From Cotesia glomerata (Eukaryota; Arthropoda; Insecta; Hymenoptera; Braconidae), in assembly GCF_020080835.1 (NCBI RefSeq), contig NC_058158.1:36288305-36352304 (forward strand): a DNA stretch of 64,000 nt, given 5' to 3'. The translations under genes and the position numbers were made by a program. Positions 41,501 to 49,707 of this stretch are shown here, one piece after another. How positions within the stretch are numbered: the stretch's first letter is position 1; each line of letters starts with the position of its first letter. The notes beneath the pieces were generated by a model, which saw only the letters and a program-made list of their open reading frames with translations, did no database searches and was not told the origin of the DNA.

Positions 41501-42732
41501 TTTGAAATATTTTAAGATTCAAGCTAATATAAAGAAATTTCTATTATGAAAAAAAAAAAATTATAAAATTAAGGGGAAACACCACTGTGATGGTCGAAAA
41601 AAAAGGTGATTTTCGGGAATTTTTTTGACAGGGAAAATAAAGGAATTATTTAATTATTAAAAAGTTATTAACAATCTCGTTGAGCACTAGAGAAAATTCC
41701 CCTCTCCATGGTCGCATCGATAACTGAAAAACGGATTCTCTGAAAATAAAAACCCAAATTGCTTTTTAATCAGTAAGGATGCAGTTATCATTGCACGGAC
41801 GGAATTAAAAAAATTTTGATTTTAAAGATTTTTGAGCCGGGTTAAAACAAAAAAAAAAAAAAAAAAAAAAAACAGTAAAATTAATGACAAAATTTTCAAT
41901 CAGTCACCATTTCTTTGAAAATTAATATTTTCAAAATTCCGTACGTGCAACGATAACTACATCTTTACTGATTAAAAAGCAATTTGGGTTTTTATTTTTA
42001 GATGATCCGTTTTTGGGAAAATTTTTTCTAGTGCTCTACGAAATTGTTAATAACTTTTTAATAAAAATTTAGGGTAATAATCTTTAATGTACCCTTAATA
42101 AATTGAAAATAATCCAATCCCCAAATTCCTTTATTTTCCCTGTCAAAAAAAATTTGCGAAAATCACCTTTTTTTTCGACCGTCACAGTGGTGTTCCCCCT
42201 TATCTAATAAAAATATAAATATATACATTTTTTTTAATTATCCATCTCTATTTTTTTGTAGTTGAATTTGAAAAAGGTGAAGATCCACATTTCGTACTAT
42301 CAGGAACTTGGGAAAATGTAACACCAACTAAAATGGTTATGTCACCAAACGGTGAAGTCTTGGTAATTACACATGGATCATCTTTATCATTTTATTCAAC
42401 AATAAGTGGAAAATTAGACACTACCATTGAAGATATAGGTAAATATAAATTTTAAATACGCAATAAGTATTTTTAACAAACATAATTTTTTATTAAATTT
42501 TTTTGAAGGTTTTGTATCATGCTTGACGTTTGATGCATCAGGAGAGTATCTTTTGGTAGCTGTCGATCGTTTTATTCGCATAATTCGCAACATTCCAGGC
42601 TACCGTGTCGCAATAGAATCAGCGAAACGCAAATTGGAGCAACGACAAACGTCAGCAACTAAAGAACGGCTCGAAAAAATAATCGCCAACTCGACCAAAT
42701 TTCTTGAGTCAATGGGCGAGCGAGTTTTATGA
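9652..42732 (+). CDS. TBL2: transducin beta-like protein 2 (TBL2), seven exons
   Basis: Exons: 9652-9790, 13448-13675, 40608-40831, 40929-41115, 41226-41411, 42262-42438, 42509-42732. All have GT-AG borders and compatible phases, giving 454 aa (human TBL2 is about 447). Residues about 18-37 form a hydrophobic anchor (VLATIFLGVAVVIIGFILG). A basic linker with NKRTKNKKRREAQQ follows, then WD40 repeats starting GHTGSVLDINFSGDDKFLAS and DRTVQIWC across the exon 2/3 junction. Later blades include NDLIIWDLKG, PDIKVWEVG and DGTYRLYD. TBL2 is an ER-membrane WD40 protein linked to PERK signalling and stress translation in mammals. Intron 2 is about 26.9 kb and contains the exonuclease and capping-enzyme genes. 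Intron 5 carries a 631-bp hairpin repeat. The start is the first ATG before the anchor. I regard the gene as intact. Confidence 0.92.
9791..13447 (+). other. TBL2 intron 1, nothing recognised
   Basis: About 3.7 kb of AT-rich intron with a GAA-rich purine stretch at about 11437-11490 and short TA runs. No nested gene, RNA gene or structured repeat was seen. Confidence 0.6.
13676..17300 (+). other. TBL2 intron 2, first part, nothing recognised
   Basis: AT-rich. Less AT-rich islands at about 14655-14910 and 15190-15460 (the latter with CTTCTTCCTCTCTTCTTC) could be regulatory, but no motif is decisive and no frame looks coding. Confidence 0.4.
17301..17484. repeat. hairpin element of the CTTGACTCAAG type
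   Basis: Left end CACAGATAGAAAAATTAACT, right end inverted as GTTAACCTTTCTACCCGTG. The arms are rich in TCTTGACTCAAGA-like words. Flanking dinucleotides do not match (AA and TA), so the borders are less certain than in related copies. Confidence 0.5.
17646..17846. mobile_element. small CACTG-tipped hairpin inserted in the larger foldback
   Basis: Starts CACTGAAAAAAA and ends TTTTTTGTGTG, with TA on both sides. Internal words CTTGGCTCAAGAAAA and TTCTTGAGTCAAGAAAA make it partly self-complementary. It interrupts the left arm only, so it inserted after the outer element formed. Confidence 0.6.
17849..19449. repeat. inner long inverted repeat with GTTGGGTCATTCC tips
   Basis: GTTGGGTCATTCCATGTC at the left is mirrored by GACATGGAATGACCCAAC at the right. 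The arms pair for about 700 bp with few mismatches around a central loop near 18540-18790. Both sides are flanked by TA. It may be a separate element inserted into the centre of the 17555-19515 palindrome or the inner part of the same one. Confidence 0.75.
19614..21408 (+). CDS. REXO1/GOR-type DEDDh RNA exonuclease, nested in TBL2 intron 2
   Basis: The C-terminal 170 residues form a DEDDh 3'-5' exonuclease domain: IALDCEM (first Asp and Glu), GHGLENDLRKL (second Asp), and HYAYEDAKAAMDL (His and last Asp). Upstream are CARC...KCIYHC-type cysteines and the WTG...GPFYEYMCAQP stretch typical of the REXO1/GOR family (Drosophila prage relatives), which trim RNA 3' ends. The N-terminal half is Ser/Lys-rich and disordered. 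The frame is open from the transposon end at 19515. A likely acceptor (GATTGCAG) precedes 19614, so a 5' exon is probably missing from my model; the first in-frame ATG is at 19768 (546 aa). Ending TGA is 21406-21408. Catalytic residues are intact, so it looks functional. Confidence 0.82.
21409..25951 (+). other. TBL2 intron 2, middle part, no gene recognised
   Basis: Holds the 3' flank of the exonuclease gene, with AATAAA directly after the stop at 21411. Long A/T runs follow (for example poly-T at 23562-23591). A less AT-rich patch at about 24150-24830 is open for 77 codons at 24400 but resembles nothing known to me. Confidence 0.45.
25952..26221. mobile_element. 270-bp near-perfect hairpin, CACTG tips, TA flanks
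   Basis: Ends are CACTGATAGAAGGATTTCTT and its inverse, and the whole body is self-complementary with TTTCTTAA-type words. TA stands on both sides as a target duplication. Non-autonomous; would fold into one long hairpin. Confidence 0.85.
27734..28243. repeat. 510-bp inverted repeat
   Basis: ATCCGAACAAAAACAGTTTC at the left is mirrored by GAAACTGTTTTTGTTCGGAT at the right. The arms (about 230 bp) pair through CGCGCCAAGTCCACGTTCAT and meet near 27985. There is no coding content. A 15-bp word GTAGGTACATGTACA occurs at about 27146 and again directly after the right end. Confidence 0.8.
28261..29596. mobile_element. 1.3 kb element with CACGGTGAGAAATTTCC tips
   Basis: CACGGTGAGAAATTTCC and its inverse bound the element and CA flanks both sides. 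Matching GAACCTTAATGACTC / GAACCTTATTGACTC words continue the arms inward. The right arm is split by a 231-bp hairpin (29331-29561). No transposase frame is seen; the 79-codon frame at 29040 is composition only. Confidence 0.75.
29331..29561. mobile_element. 231-bp hairpin of the CTTGACTCAAG family, nested
   Basis: Tips CACTGATAAAAATTGACTTG and an inverse ending TTTTTATCAGTG, flanked by TG on each side. The body is an almost perfect palindrome with CAAGAATTCCATTTTGAAGA. It is inserted in the right arm of 28261-29596 and is closely similar to the copy at 44996-45237. Confidence 0.85.
29646..30060 (-). mobile_element. 5'-truncated non-LTR retrotransposon (LINE) 3' end
   Basis: On the minus strand the frame ends with VIRLWEELPEEIVNSSSLEV and a stop at 29930. 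This matches the conserved C-terminus (W..LPEEIVN...F...L) of many LINE ORF2 proteins. A 3' UTR follows with GGCTTGTGCCTTGGCATTAA and then a (CAAT)n tail, the usual simple-repeat end of such elements. Upstream coding sequence is lost into a CTCT/CTAT-rich repeat. A dead fragment of unassigned clade (RTE, R1 or CR1 type). Confidence 0.72.
30744..30844. repeat. 101-bp hairpin, CACTG-like tips, TA flanks
   Basis: Left tip TACTGTGAGAAAAATTT; the right tip inverted reads CACTCTGAGAGAAAAAAA. TA stands on both sides. It is preceded by an AAT/ATT-rich low-complexity tract (about 30525-30695). Confidence 0.6.
31683..33787. mobile_element. 2.1 kb foldback element with CACGGAAAAAAATAAATAG tips
   Basis: CACGGAAAAAAATAAATAG at the left and its inverse at the right, flanked by CA on both sides. 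Arms of over 200 bp are full of the word CAACATGAT and its inverse. The interior holds further sequence, including an inverted pair TGCACGCCTCAT (32691) / ATGAGGCGTGCA (33309) that marks a second, nested inverted repeat. No coding frame is seen. Confidence 0.8.
34337..34921. mobile_element. 585-bp element, CACTA/CACTC tips, TA flanks
   Basis: Left tip CACTAGTAAAAAAATTCC; the right tip inverted reads CACTCTAAAAAAAATTCTC. TA lies on both sides. Internal TTGAATCAA and TTCAAGAA words are a diverged version of the CTTGACTCAAG family. Confidence 0.6.
34922..38415 (+). other. TBL2 intron 2, right part, no gene recognised
   Basis: Mostly AT-rich intron. A less AT-rich patch at about 35020-35160 has no coding frame. 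The last 320 bp include GCGCTTGCGTGCGCGACGGC (38110), a CpG-bearing spot that may belong to the capping-enzyme promoter. Confidence 0.4.
36561..36600 (+). repeat. tRNA-like 3' half (B box)
   Basis: GACTCGGGTTCGATTCCCAG contains a B-box GGTTCGATTCC within a foldable T-arm, followed by GCGCCGTT and a poly-A run. No A box lies upstream at the right spacing. Probably a truncated tRNA-derived SINE. Confidence 0.4.
38416..40188 (+). CDS. mRNA-capping enzyme (RNA triphosphatase + guanylyltransferase)
   Basis: 590 aa in one uninterrupted frame. The N-terminal domain is a cysteine-phosphatase-type RNA 5'-triphosphatase, with HCTHGFNRTG placing the nucleophile at Cys134. An acidic linker (YDDDDDVDDDVYQQ) separates it from the guanylyltransferase, whose KxDG motif in WKADGTRYM puts the GMP-bound lysine at Lys299. 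Further motifs are FFIDRDN, LDGEMVID, PDGLIFQP and SVLKWKP. The enzyme adds the 5' cap guanosine to nascent Pol II transcripts in the nucleus. Length matches animal capping enzymes. It lies inside TBL2 intron 2, same strand, and ends 419 bp before TBL2 exon 3. Codon use is GC-richer than its neighbours. Lack of introns might reflect a retrocopy, but all catalytic motifs are intact. Confidence 0.95.
   Translation: MSSVNGESSKGPIPPRWLHCPRKSVKLIHNKFLAFKTPLSTHFDDQVSEDCRFNVGMLFASLKSERLKIGLWIDLTNTNRFYEKDDVEAYGCKYFKLQCRGHGETPSRDQSKTFVEICKNFIAKHPLEIIGVHCTHGFNRTGFLIISYLVETDQYNIDAALNIFSAVRPPGIYKDDYIKELFRRYDDVDDAPAAPPRPAWCLEYDDDDDVDDDVYQQSASGNQSQGRRKREYVNKNPVFMAGVPGVVVVNDHVKSSGIQRRVQEICGWNSSGFPGSQPVSMDRNNINKLSEKPYRVSWKADGTRYMLLIQGGNELFFIDRDNSVFQVSGLAFPHAHDTMRNLKDTLLDGEMVIDRADGKEYPRYLAYDIIMYDGKDVSKKPFFPDRYALIEKEVMGGRYRALREGRLRREREPFSVRLKQFYDIAQTGSLLSEKFAKQLGHEPDGLIFQPAKDPYVPGTCDSVLKWKPLSLNSVDFKLKIVTDSGLGILPTKKGMLFVGGLNEPFDKIEKPSKAVRELNNKIIECKWENNKWVFMRERTDKSFPNSYKTAVSVCQSIREPVTNKYLLDFIEQHRFQDDSDLMPPPSKRMR
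40419..40424 (+). terminator. polyadenylation signal of the capping-enzyme gene
   Basis: AATAAA lies 231 bp after the stop codon, followed by U-rich sequence. It sits in TBL2 intron 2 upstream of exon 3, so TBL2 pre-mRNA must bypass it. Confidence 0.5.
41571..42201. repeat. 631-bp inverted repeat in TBL2 intron 5
   Basis: AAGGGGAAACACCACTGTGA at the left and TCACAGTGGTGTTCCCCCTT (one mismatch position) at the right. The arms of about 290 bp include AAAAACCCAAATTGCTTTTT and its inverse and meet at a poly-A run near 41850-41872. No clear target duplication and no frame. Likely a non-autonomous foldback element. Confidence 0.85.
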
Positions 42733-43062
42733 TAATTTCAAGATTAATTACAATCGCAAATTAATCATCAAGATTTTATAAACGATTGTTATTGAAAATT
42801 TATAATTATATTTCACACTTTCTTTTAACCAAACGCTCTGACGTTTGGTTAATTTTTTTGCTGTCTGAATTTCAAAATATACTTTTTCAATGTATAAATA
42901 ATAATGCATACTTTAATGTTTTGGTTCTATTATTATTTTAAGAGCTGGTAAAAAATTACTTATAAGTACGAAAGAACACGCTTTTAATTTACACTTAAGT
43001 TATATGTACAAGTTTCAGGTATCAAATAATTTTGATTAAATAATAATAATAGAAAAAATAAT

Positions 43063-43377
43063 TTAAAGTTGGATAGCAGCTAGATTGTAAGTATTTTTAA
43101 GTTTGTTTTGTTTGTCTTTGAGAATCAAAAGACGTCGACAAGCAACACTGGCAGTCGTTGCACGATTATCACCACGTAATATCTGATAATTGGCACGTAA
43201 ACTCACTCTTCGTAAATTATTTGGAGCTACTGGTCTACCACCAGCAAACGCGAACCTAAAACAAATTTAATTGTTTGAATTATTATCAATTAAATTGACA
43301 AGATTTTTAACTAATAAAATATTCGAAAATATTAAATTCCCTGGATATAAAGACAATTTTAAATAATAATAATAATA

Positions 43378-43421
<44 letters not shown>

Positions 43422-45959
43422 GGATTTAAAACTATTGATTTTATTGAAATTAAAAGTATAGAAAAAAATATTTCACAGTGACATTTATAAAAATATATGT
43501 CAAGATGAATTAAATAAATTTTTTTATTTCGAATATTCTATTAGTTTTAAAAAGAATTAATGAATTTTTAAAGAAATAAAAAAGGTAAGTAATAATACCT
43601 TATTTCTCGTCGAGGTCCGCGTAAAACAGAATCAGGAAATATACTCAGTCTATCACTGGGAGCTTTGATACTAGGCCGTACTTTAGCGTACCTTATTTTA
43701 CTCCTTACAATAATAGGAAGTATCCGTGGTAAATTTTCATTACTTTCTTCATTGTCTATTGGCTCCAAGTATGGCAACAATGAATCGCCGTAATTTTCAT
43801 TTAATAATTTAAGGTTTGGTAGTGTTTGATTGGACCTCACCAGCGCGTTAACTGAAAGCTGTCAATAAAAGTTAAATTTTTGTTAAATTAAACTACTTGA
43901 AAACATAAAAAATTAATAAATTAATACTCACTGCAACTTGATGCCACAGTGAAGAACCTTCAGGTGCTTCTTTTAAAAGATTATCCAGCGATAGCGAAGA
44001 AGTGGACTGGAAAAATACCAGGGGCTGAATCCCCACTAACAATTCCATTGCAGTTATTCTCTTTTTATTAATCGTATTACTGGGTTTATGGTCTTGTGAT
44101 AGAACATTTTCTAACATCGGAAGAAATTTGTCTGCATTTGCAGGCCACCTGAGCATTAATTTCAATGCACATGTCTTGAATAATGTTTCTACATTTGAAT
44201 CTATAAAACTTTGACCTAATAACAATTCTAACAATAACTCTGTTAATTTTTCCACCTGAAATTTCAATTAAAAATTATAAAAAAAAATAATTTATAATTG
44301 TCGGAGTTATATTTTTGAAAGTAGCTTATAAATACCGAATTTATGTGATAAGGGTACACAGTAGCAGTATTTGAAGTGATTGCTATAATAAGTTGACAAG
44401 CACGTGTTGTAACACGTGTGTACTGAGCATTATTCGATATTACAGTTGATCTAGCAATTGAAACTAAAATATTTAATATTCCTTCTCCATCAAAGTGAGT
44501 ATTGTTCATACAGTCGTTCAGTAAAACCTGTTAAATTAAATTATATTCATTAATTTAATAATAATAAAGGTATTTTTAAAATAATAGATTAAAAGCAAAA
44601 TTGTGAAATTCATTTTTAATTTAAAAATTTTTGATACTGAAATCAGTAGACATCTGACAATTTTTTTTTTATTTTAAATTCATTATAAAGAAAAAAAACA
44701 TTTATAAAAAATTTGTACTTGTAATTTTTTTTTAAATTTAGAGGAATTTTTTTATTAAAATTTTTTCATGAAAATTTAGTTATAGAAATCCAAAAAATTG
44801 ACAGATCTCAATTTTAGTGTCATAAATATCTTAATTTGTCTATACTTTTATAATAAATTCCACAATTTTTTGTATATTAACTAAGGTAAAAGCCCCAATA
44901 TATGTTATCATGTACCAGTATATGATCACTCCATGTATTTGTATACCTATATTTGCGAATATATGGAGTGATCATATACTGGGGCTTTTACCTTATACTG
45001 ATAAAAAATTTAACTTGACTCAAGAACCAAAATCTTGAACCAAGAATATCATTTTGAAGAAAATGATTTTCTTGAATCAAGAGAATAAATTCTTGAGTCA
45101 AGAAATTATTCCTGATTTAAGTAAATTTTTCTTGTCTCCAGAATTTATTCTTTTGACTCAAGAAAATCATTTTCTTCAAAATGGTATTCTTGATTCAAGA
45201 TTTTGGCTCTTGAGTCAATTTAATTGTTTTATCAGTGTATGGACACATCAATTTTTTATTATTTCAATAAATTATACCTGAAATGTCTTCTTAGATCCAT
45301 TAAATAAAATTTTAAGAGCTCGTTTAGCGTAAGCGTGACGAAACTCTGTAAGCTTAGCGTCAATAAATTCATCTTCATCACAGTGCGGTTCATTAATTTG
45401 CGTTAAATTAAGCGGTTCCAACGCCACACTGGCAACATCCACCAACTCTTCGTGAGGAACAAATACTTGTGCTTCTGAGTGGTAGGATGGCATTGGATCC
45501 GAAGACCCGTAAACTGGATCAGCATCACAAAGTGTTGTAATTACAGCGTTGACATCCGTTGAGAGCAGCTTTTTCCTGCAGCTGTGGCTCAATCTTGTCA
45601 CGCATTTCTGTAAATAATTTTATTGACAATTAATTATTATACTTGAATTTTCAGACACAATATAAGCGGAGCTAAAATAATTAAAAGATACTAACGTGCA
45701 AAATTTCTCGTAAGCGGTAGGAAGCATCTTCGGCGAGTTTTTTTAGCAGCGAATCGGGCAGTGGGTGCATGCCCAATTCCTCGCCGATCACAGACACCCA
45801 TTCGTTACTTAAAACTGCATATCTACGCTGATTGTTACCGTTCGTTATGTTTGTACTGTTATTGCTTGTACTTGTTGTGCTCGTGCTATTATTATTTTTG
45901 GATCCATAGTGATGATTTATTGACGATGAAAGGTTAGTTTGTTGGACTAATTCTTTCAT
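43063..45959 (-). CDS. TAF6-like protein (SAGA-type TAF6L/SAF6), six exons
   Basis: Minus-strand exons: 45959-45696, 45607-45278, 44527-44336, 44255-43932, 43858-43599, 43255-43063. Phases close to 520 aa. After a Ser/Thr/Asn-rich leader, residues about 47-115 form a histone fold: EWVSVIGEELGMHPLPDSLL, EDASYRLREILHKCVTRLSH, then STDVNAVI. PVYG and FVPHEELVD are typical of the TAF6/TAF6L join. The C-terminal half is helical, as in TAF6 HEAT repeats. TAF6-type proteins pair with TAF9 in TFIID or SAGA. I favour the SAGA paralogue because the sequence departs from the strongly conserved TAF6 pattern, but TAF6 itself is not excluded. Convergent with TBL2 (330 bp apart) and divergent from AGK. Its intron 5 holds an (AAT)n/(ATT)n microsatellite. 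Confidence 0.83.
43361..43420. repeat. (AAT)n joined to (ATT)n microsatellite
   Basis: About six AAT units run directly into about 13 ATT units, so the tract is its own inverted repeat. It lies in an intron of the TAF6-like gene. Confidence 0.95.
44631..44828. repeat. hairpin repeat of the GATACTGAA..AGCAGAC type
   Basis: TTGATACTGAAATCAGTAGA at the left is mirrored by TCTCAATTTTAGTGTCA at the right, with CTGACAATTTTTT / AAAAAATTGACAG inside. Related hairpins occur at 46520-46945, 52237-52673 and 55315-55735. Confidence 0.6.
44882..44995. repeat. 114-bp hairpin element with TAAGGTAAAAGCCCC tips
   Basis: TAAGGTAAAAGCCCCA at one end, TGGGGCTTTTACCTTA at the other, with CAGTATATGATCACTCCAT paired in the middle. 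A second element is inserted exactly at its right end. Confidence 0.8.
44996..45237. mobile_element. 242-bp CTTGACTCAAG-family hairpin
   Basis: Tips TACTGATAAAAAATTTAACT and an inverse ending TTATCAGTG. TA flanks both sides (44994-44995 and 45238-45239). The first base differs from the CACTG consensus. Body nearly identical in design to 29331-29561. Located in intron 2 of the TAF6-like gene. Confidence 0.8.
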
Positions 45960-46333
45960 GATTATTAATTATAAGTTTAATTATTTTAGTTAAACATAAC
46001 ATTTATATTTGAACACTCGAAGGTTTATTTATATTTATATTTAACTAGTGATATTTTATTATTATTTCATTGTTAATACTAATTTATTTATTATTTAAAC
46101 ACTTAGATGTTTTGGATTAGAAATGTCACATACTAAGTGAATTCTATTTACCTAAAAATTACCGACTGTCGTTATAAATACTTTCCCTCCACTGACATTT
46201 ATCAGCTGTCAGTGCCAAAAGCTTAAAGAATTTAAAGGATGGCCATGTGTGTGTGTATAAAAAATATCATTGATATCCAAAAGTTGACTGTTTATAAATA
46301 ATATATAATTTATTTGAGTATGTTCGGAGAAAA
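45960..46333. promoter_or_regulatory. bidirectional promoter between TAF6-like gene and AGK
   Basis: The two start codons are 374 bp apart and face away from each other, so both 5' UTRs and promoters must share this interval (or overlap). It is AT-rich with one less AT-rich patch at about 46160-46245, which includes the palindromic TGACA..CAGCTGTCA. No TATA box is convincing in either direction. Confidence 0.55.
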
Positions 46334-49300
46334 ATGTCACGAGTAATTAAGTTTTTTACTACAATTAGAAATAATTGGAAAAAATCATTAGTTGGTGCAG
46401 CTGCTCTTTCTTATGGAGCTTCTTATGCCAATGATACTTATCAGTAAGTGTTTCTTTGAGGTTACTTTGAAATTATTGAATTTTTTTTACTGCTTTATAT
46501 TTTTCAACAATTTTATTTTAAAATTAATTTAGCAGATATTTTATAATTTTTGTAACAAATAAATTAGGGCAAAAAATGAGAAAAAAAAATTAAAAATGCA
46601 ATTTTTTTTTTATATAATTTTTTGGAAAAAATTTGTTTAATGTTTTAAAAAAATTGTATTTCTAATTTTTTAAAATTTTTACATGTCAATTTTTTACTCA
46701 TTTGTTTTTTTCCATAATTTATTTGTTACAAAAATTATCAAATATCTGCTAAATTAATTTTCATGATTTTCAGAATCTCTTCAATCAATAAATTAGAACA
46801 AAAAAAATTTATTTCAAAAATTCCATCTTTAGAAGCTCTAAAAAATTATAAATGCAATTTAAAAAAAAATTTTCTAAACCTGTTTTCTTTTTCAAGAAAA
46901 ATAAAAAAAAGTTGTTAAGTGTCTGCTAATTTCAGACTCATTATAAATTTTATTTTTTGTTTAATTTACAGAACTCATTTGTTGATGAGAGAGTACTGTG
47001 AGCAAGCGGTTAAATATGGAGATCAAATTCTTCCACTGTCACAAAAACCCCGGCACATTACTGTGATTTTAAATCCAGTCGCTAAGAAAAGGTGACATAA
47101 TTTATTTTTTTTTATCTTACTATTAATAAATCTACACTTGTAAGTAATTAATATTTAATTTACTTGTACAGGAAAGCAAAAAAGCTTTTCGAAAAATACT
47201 GTGAACCATTGCTACACTTGGCCGGTATAGCGGTCACGATAATCCAAACTGAGCAAGAAAACCAGGCAAGGTCTTTAATAGAGAATTTAAATTTTCATAC
47301 AGATGCTATTCTAGTGGCTGGCGGTGATGGTACTTTGCTGGATGTCGTTACAGGACTCATGAGAAAATGTAATGGGAGTATATTTTGCGCAAAACAAACT
47401 CCTGTGGGTATTTTACCTCTCGGTGAGGTCAACAGGTTATGCGATTCTATTTTCAGTCGTCAATATGACAATTTACCTCATATACATGAGATGATTGACG
47501 CTACCATGGCAGTAGTTCATGGGAACACAAAGTCTGTTGATATCATGAAAGTTGAACCAATTGAGGTATTTTTATTTATCATTACTTAATTATTCTCATT
47601 AATCATAATTATTTATTTTGTTAATTTATTTCTATTAGCAAAATGAAGAAGAATCAATAAAACCAATCTATGCTCTTGGTGTTATTGAGCTTGGCGCTTG
47701 GAGAGATGCTTACTCTAGAAGAGAAAAATATTGGTATTGGGGAGGATTAAGAAGGTATTCTTATTAATGTTAATTATATAATTAAGAAAATAAGGAAAAT
47801 TTTATCTCCTTTTTGAGTGGTTATTTGATAAAAAAAGTTTTTTAAGTTAAATTTAGTATCATTGGATTGGTCATGACTTGAATTTGTGCCTTTTTAATGT
47901 TTCATATGCTTTTCAGCAGTAGTTAATTTATTACGATAAGTTTTCAAAGTAGTTCTGAATAAATTCGAATTCCGCGATAAACAACATTTGCTTATTTATT
48001 TTGTTTTGTACATGTGAATGTGGTTTATTGGTCAAAATTTAATTTATATAATTTAGAGACTAAGAATAGTTTTGTGACGGGTATATCTTTATCGTAAATT
48101 GATTTTGATATTTTTTTAGCGATAATCTTCTATGATTCAAATAATTTTGAACATATTAATATTCTTTAAGAAATTTTTATAATTAAATTTAGTATCATCG
48201 GAAAAGTCTTGACAATAATTTGAGACTTATTACGTTTTTATGTATTTTTCAGTTATAGTCAATTTTTTATGTTAATTTTTTGGAGCAGTTTTGAATAGTT
48301 TGTTGGTTCTATAAATTTTATTTGTCATGTTTTCCATTAAATTATTTTTAATTGACCCTGCTATAGCAATATTATTTTTAAAATTTATTTAAAAAGTACC
48401 CAAACTATTTATAGTGTGATTATAAATATCAAAAAATTATGAAGCCAAAGTTTTCTTATCCATAATCCGTAAATCTCGGAAGTCACATTGTGACTGCAAT
48501 TTGCTAGTTATTTTTATTATATTTAAGAAACTTTATAAAAATTAACAGTGAAATTATATTTTGATAAATTATCAATTTTCTAACAATGAATTAAATAGTT
48601 ATTAGTATTATCTGTATTTACTCCAATTAAAATATTTTTATAGGTATGTTACATATATATTCAATGGATTTAAGAAAGACGTCATGTGGAATTGCAATGC
48701 AACTATAAGATATTCGGATCCCTGTATAGGATGTTCTAAATGCTATCAGCCAGATAAATCACCCGTACAATCAGATGTCAGATGGTGGCATGTATTCATC
48801 CCAAAAAAAGTAACTTATGCGCAAAGCAATGAAATCGATTATAGCAAAGTAAAAAATGATAATTGCGATACGTTCAAAGAGACGTCAATCACAACGACTG
48901 AGCTGAGTTTGACGACACGCAACACAGATAAATTGAAGCCAGGTGTGCCGGCGGTTAAGTTACAAATTGGTAAGTTAGATTTTATAATCATTTATTTATT
49001 AACATATTTACAAATAGAAATTATAAAAATAAAGTTAATGTAACAATAAAAATAATTATTGGAAGGTCCTGAACATATAAGCTACTTTGACTTTGTGGCT
49101 GAAGGATGGAACCGTATTAAAGGTTTAAATAATGTTGTACAACAGACATTAGAAATTAAAGACTTCGAGTTTCTCCCTGAGTCTACCGAAGACTCGGTAA
49201 GTTTTCTTATTGCTTATTACAACTTTTTTTTTTAATTTGTAAAAATTTATTAACGGTTTAATGTTTGATTTTTTCTTTAGGAAAAAGAACAATATTTTTC

Positions 49301-49379
49301 GATGGATAACGAAGAATTTGAATTAAAACCGATGAAAATAACATTGATACCCAACGCTGTAAAAATATTTTGTCCGTAA
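46334..49379 (+). CDS. AGK: acylglycerol kinase, mitochondrial (AGK), seven exons
   Basis: Exons: 46334-46443, 46972-47091, 47172-47565, 47639-47754, 48644-48969, 49066-49196, 49281-49379. All GT-AG, phases close to 431 aa (human AGK 422). The N-terminus is basic then hydrophobic (SLVGAAALSYGASYA), fitting inner-membrane targeting. The diacylglycerol-kinase catalytic domain starts at ITVILNPVAKKRKAKKLFE, with the glycine loop VAGGDGTLLDVVTGL (GGDGT at residues 127-131) and TPVGILPLGEVNRL. AGK phosphorylates mono- and diacylglycerol to lysophosphatidic and phosphatidic acid, and in mammals is a TIM22 subunit. The later GALGVIELGAWRDAY-like segment and PDVRWWH-like region match the family. Head-to-head with the TAF6-like gene. 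It appears intact. Confidence 0.93.
46520..46945. repeat. hairpin repeat in AGK intron 1
   Basis: TTAATTTAGCAGATATTTTA at about 46526 pairs with CAAATATCTGCTAAATTAAT at 46738, and a second half-copy ends with AGTGTCTGCTAATTTCAG at about 46918. Same word set as the repeats at 44631, 52237 and 55315. Confidence 0.55.
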
Positions 49380-49707
49380 TACATGTTCATTGCAATTAAT
49401 AGTGTATATTTTGATATTTATTTTATAAATAGATTTTATTGAGCCATCTTTAAATTTAAATATACTTTGAATATGTTAAAGTATCACTGCCGTTTCTATT
49501 AACTTTTTTTATTTAATCATAATTGCACAATATGAATAATACTTTTTGATGAATTTTTCAATTTTAAAATTGCTTACGACCGATTGTTTCAATTTCGAGG
49601 CACTTTATATCACTAAACTTTAAAACTCCAATTAACAGTATACATTACAATGTACAATTAAAAATATCTTTTCCTCATAACTAGAGGATTTATCAACAGT
49701 TGAATAC

